NCBI RefSeq assembly: GCF_017377735.1
Contig: NZ_JAFVMH010000002.1
Span: 620,001 to 684,000, forward strand
Length of the DNA stretch: 64,000 bases
Direction of reading: 5' to 3'
DNA from: Acetobacter garciniae
GTDB lineage: Bacteria > Pseudomonadota > Alphaproteobacteria > Acetobacterales > Acetobacteraceae
The notes beneath the pieces are model-generated. The model was not told where the DNA came from. It did no database searches and was given only the letters and a program-made list of their open reading frames with translations. Within the stretch, counting starts at the first letter, position 1. Each line of letters starts with the position of its first letter. The position numbers were made by a program, and so were the translations under genes. Shown here in pieces: positions 62,613 through 64,000 of this stretch.

Positions 62613-64000
62613 ATGTCTGGTGGGATGACGAACGAAACAAGGGACTGGGCGGCGTTCGACCGGGACTGGTACGGTGCCAGGTATGGGGAAATACTGCGCC
62701 GCCTGGGTGTTGACGACCCTGCGGCGTATCACGGTTTTTATAAAGACCATGGTGTTGCGCTGCGGCATTCTCCCAACCCGTATTTTGACGAAGCCTGGTA
62801 CCTGAGCCGCTACCCCGCCGTGGCCCGCGCGGTGGAGGACGGAAAATTCTGCTCCGGCTTCGATCATTACTGCCGCGCGGGGCTGGCCACCCATAACCCG
62901 CACTGGCTGTACAATGAAAATTTCTACCGCGCACGCCTGCGCGCCGCCACCGCGTCGGGGGCCACCAGCGCGGATGCCGACGGGTTCAGGAACGGCTACG
63001 ATCATTATCTGCGGGTGGGCGATGCACAGTTTCTGAGCGGGTCATGGTTTTTCGACCCCATGGCCTATCTGGCAGGTGCGGGTGTGGCGCAGCGCGGCAG
63101 CACCCCATACGATCAGGCCCTGCGGACCGCCCCCGTGCCCGGTGCCAGCCAGCACCGGTTATCATGGTATTTCGACCCGGAATGGTACCTGCAAACCTAC
63201 CCGGACGTGAAAGCCGCACTCCTGGCCGGGGAATGGCGTTCGGCGCTGCACCATTACCAGACCAATGACAATCCCGGCCAGTACAACCCCAATCCCTTTT
63301 TTTCCGAAGAATTCTACAGCCGCGTCAACCATGACGTGGTCGATGCGGTGGAGGACGGACGATTTCGGAATTTCTATGAACATTTCCTGATATTTGGCAT
63401 GCATGAATTGCGCAGGCCCTGTGCCGACATCGACCTGGAGGTATATTACCGCAACGCCCATGTGCAGCACGAGGTCGAACGGGGGGACTACCATGATGCC
63501 TTCGCGCATTTTATCGCCCATGCGCGCAAGCCGGGGGCAGAGGTCTCGTTCCTGAAGGATAGCGAGCCCCTGGCCAAGAAAATCCATCTGGACATGTGCC
63601 GGATCAGGCTGCCGCTCCTGCTGGGGGGGGAGATCGATTTTTCCTGCGACAGTCCGGATCTGAGCGTGATCATGGTCGTGCATAATCTCTTTGCCATGAC
63701 GCTGAACGCCCTGGCCTCGCTGCGGGCCAATTATAACGGTCCGTTGCAGGTCATTGTGGTGGATTCCGGCTCCACCGACAGTATCCGCCAGATCGAGCGG
63801 CATGTGCGCGGGCTGGACGTGGTGCGTTTTCCCGCCAATGTCGGCTTTCTTCTGGGGGCCAATGCGGGGCTTGAGAAAGTGCGCGCGGCTTTCACGCTTT
63901 ATCTGAACAACGATACGGAGCTGATGCCCGGCGCCATAGGCCACGCGCTGGCCCGGCTGCGTAACGCCTGCACAACAGGTGCTGTAGGCGCAAAGCTTGT
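62613..64000 (+). CDS. large glycosyltransferase with N-terminal WY repeats (partial, runs off window)
   Basis: An uninterrupted frame from ATG 62613 (or 62574) to the window end, at least 462 residues. The first 350 residues contain five or six diverged repeats of about 60 residues with the core FDxxWYLxxYPDV and HYxxxGxxE: NPYFDEAWYLSRYPAVARAV, SWYFDPEWYLQTYPDVKAAL, NPFFSEEFYSRVNHDVVDAV, DIDLEVYYRNAHVQHEVERG. A GT2 domain follows (LSVIMVVHNLFAMTLNALAS, VIVVDSGSTDS, FTLYLNNDTELMPGAI with the NDD-type metal site). It probably builds a surface polysaccharide. The 3' end is missing. Confidence 0.88.
   Translation, partial: MSGGMTNETRDWAAFDRDWYGARYGEILRRLGVDDPAAYHGFYKDHGVALRHSPNPYFDEAWYLSRYPAVARAVEDGKFCSGFDHYCRAGLATHNPHWLYNENFYRARLRAATASGATSADADGFRNGYDHYLRVGDAQFLSGSWFFDPMAYLAGAGVAQRGSTPYDQALRTAPVPGASQHRLSWYFDPEWYLQTYPDVKAALLAGEWRSALHHYQTNDNPGQYNPNPFFSEEFYSRVNHDVVDAVEDGRFRNFYEHFLIFGMHELRRPCADIDLEVYYRNAHVQHEVERGDYHDAFAHFIAHARKPGAEVSFLKDSEPLAKKIHLDMCRIRLPLLLGGEIDFSCDSPDLSVIMVVHNLFAMTLNALASLRANYNGPLQVIVVDSGSTDSIRQIERHVRGLDVVRFPANVGFLLGANAGLEKVRAAFTLYLNNDTELMPGAIGHALARLRNACTTGAVGAKL

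Overview
The window looks like part of a chromosome from an acetic acid bacterium (Acetobacteraceae, Komagataeibacter/Gluconacetobacter-like). The evidence is high GC in most of the window, a hopanoid cluster in the hpnA-B-C-D-E-F-G order, alphaproteobacterial gene neighbourhoods (NDUFA12 - MlaD - DUF2155), an alphaproteobacterial L36, and IS5/IS1031-type and IS701/IS3 insertion-sequence debris. The species assignment is an inference from gene content.

Positions 1 to about 17,410 are a lower-GC accessory region that reads as a genomic island. Its right edge is a tRNA-Leu(UAA) gene. A tyrosine-integrase gene starts just downstream of the tRNA 3' end and is cut off by an IS3 remnant, which itself sits inside an IS701 remnant. 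The left part holds an IS5-type transposase relic and a conjugation-type relic. The cargo is one coherent catabolic locus. Leftward genes encode an FMN hydroxyacid oxidase, a dehydroquinase-like protein with altered catalytic positions, a hydroxyacid dehydrogenase, a flavin monooxygenase, a quinone oxidoreductase, a GST, a divergent Rid protein, a DUF1028 protein and a LysR regulator. Rightward genes encode a TonB-dependent receptor and a complete PotDBCA-type ABC importer. The substrate is unknown. A cationic or opine-like nitrogen compound is a reasonable guess from the transporter family.

From 17.4 kb on the sequence is core-like. 17.6-21.5 kb carries an operon with a YgjP-type metallopeptidase, a YcgN protein and a strange Pot-like trio: an ATP-binding-type protein with every catalytic motif lost, a binding protein and a half-length permease. 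21.6-25.8 kb has a YqjD/YqjE-like pair and a MarR - DUF1656 - HlyD - NodT efflux operon without its usual FUSC pump gene. 26.0-35.8 kb is the hopanoid locus (hpnG, shc, hpnE, hpnD, hpnC, hpnB, hpnA leftward; hpnL rightward), followed by tyrA. 37.6-40.5 kb has rpmJ and an oxyR / ahpC-ahpD divergent peroxide module.

40.8-48.6 kb carries tRNA-Asp, pyrophosphatase, a CAU tRNA, ettA, a GNAT, a VIT-family metal transporter with a Fur-like box upstream, mlaC, mlaA, djlA and an RHH protein. 48.7-52.2 kb is a queuosine operon (queG, tgt, queA). 52.5-58.4 kb has a PEBP protein, metF-folD, a FemAB-like protein, a RidA and an orphan TSCPD-domain (NrdJ C-terminus-like) protein. 58.6-62.4 kb has NDUFA12, mlaD, a small protein, DUF2155, otsB and dsbB. 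A 98-bp MITE-like element follows. A large glycosyltransferase gene with N-terminal repeats then runs off the right end.
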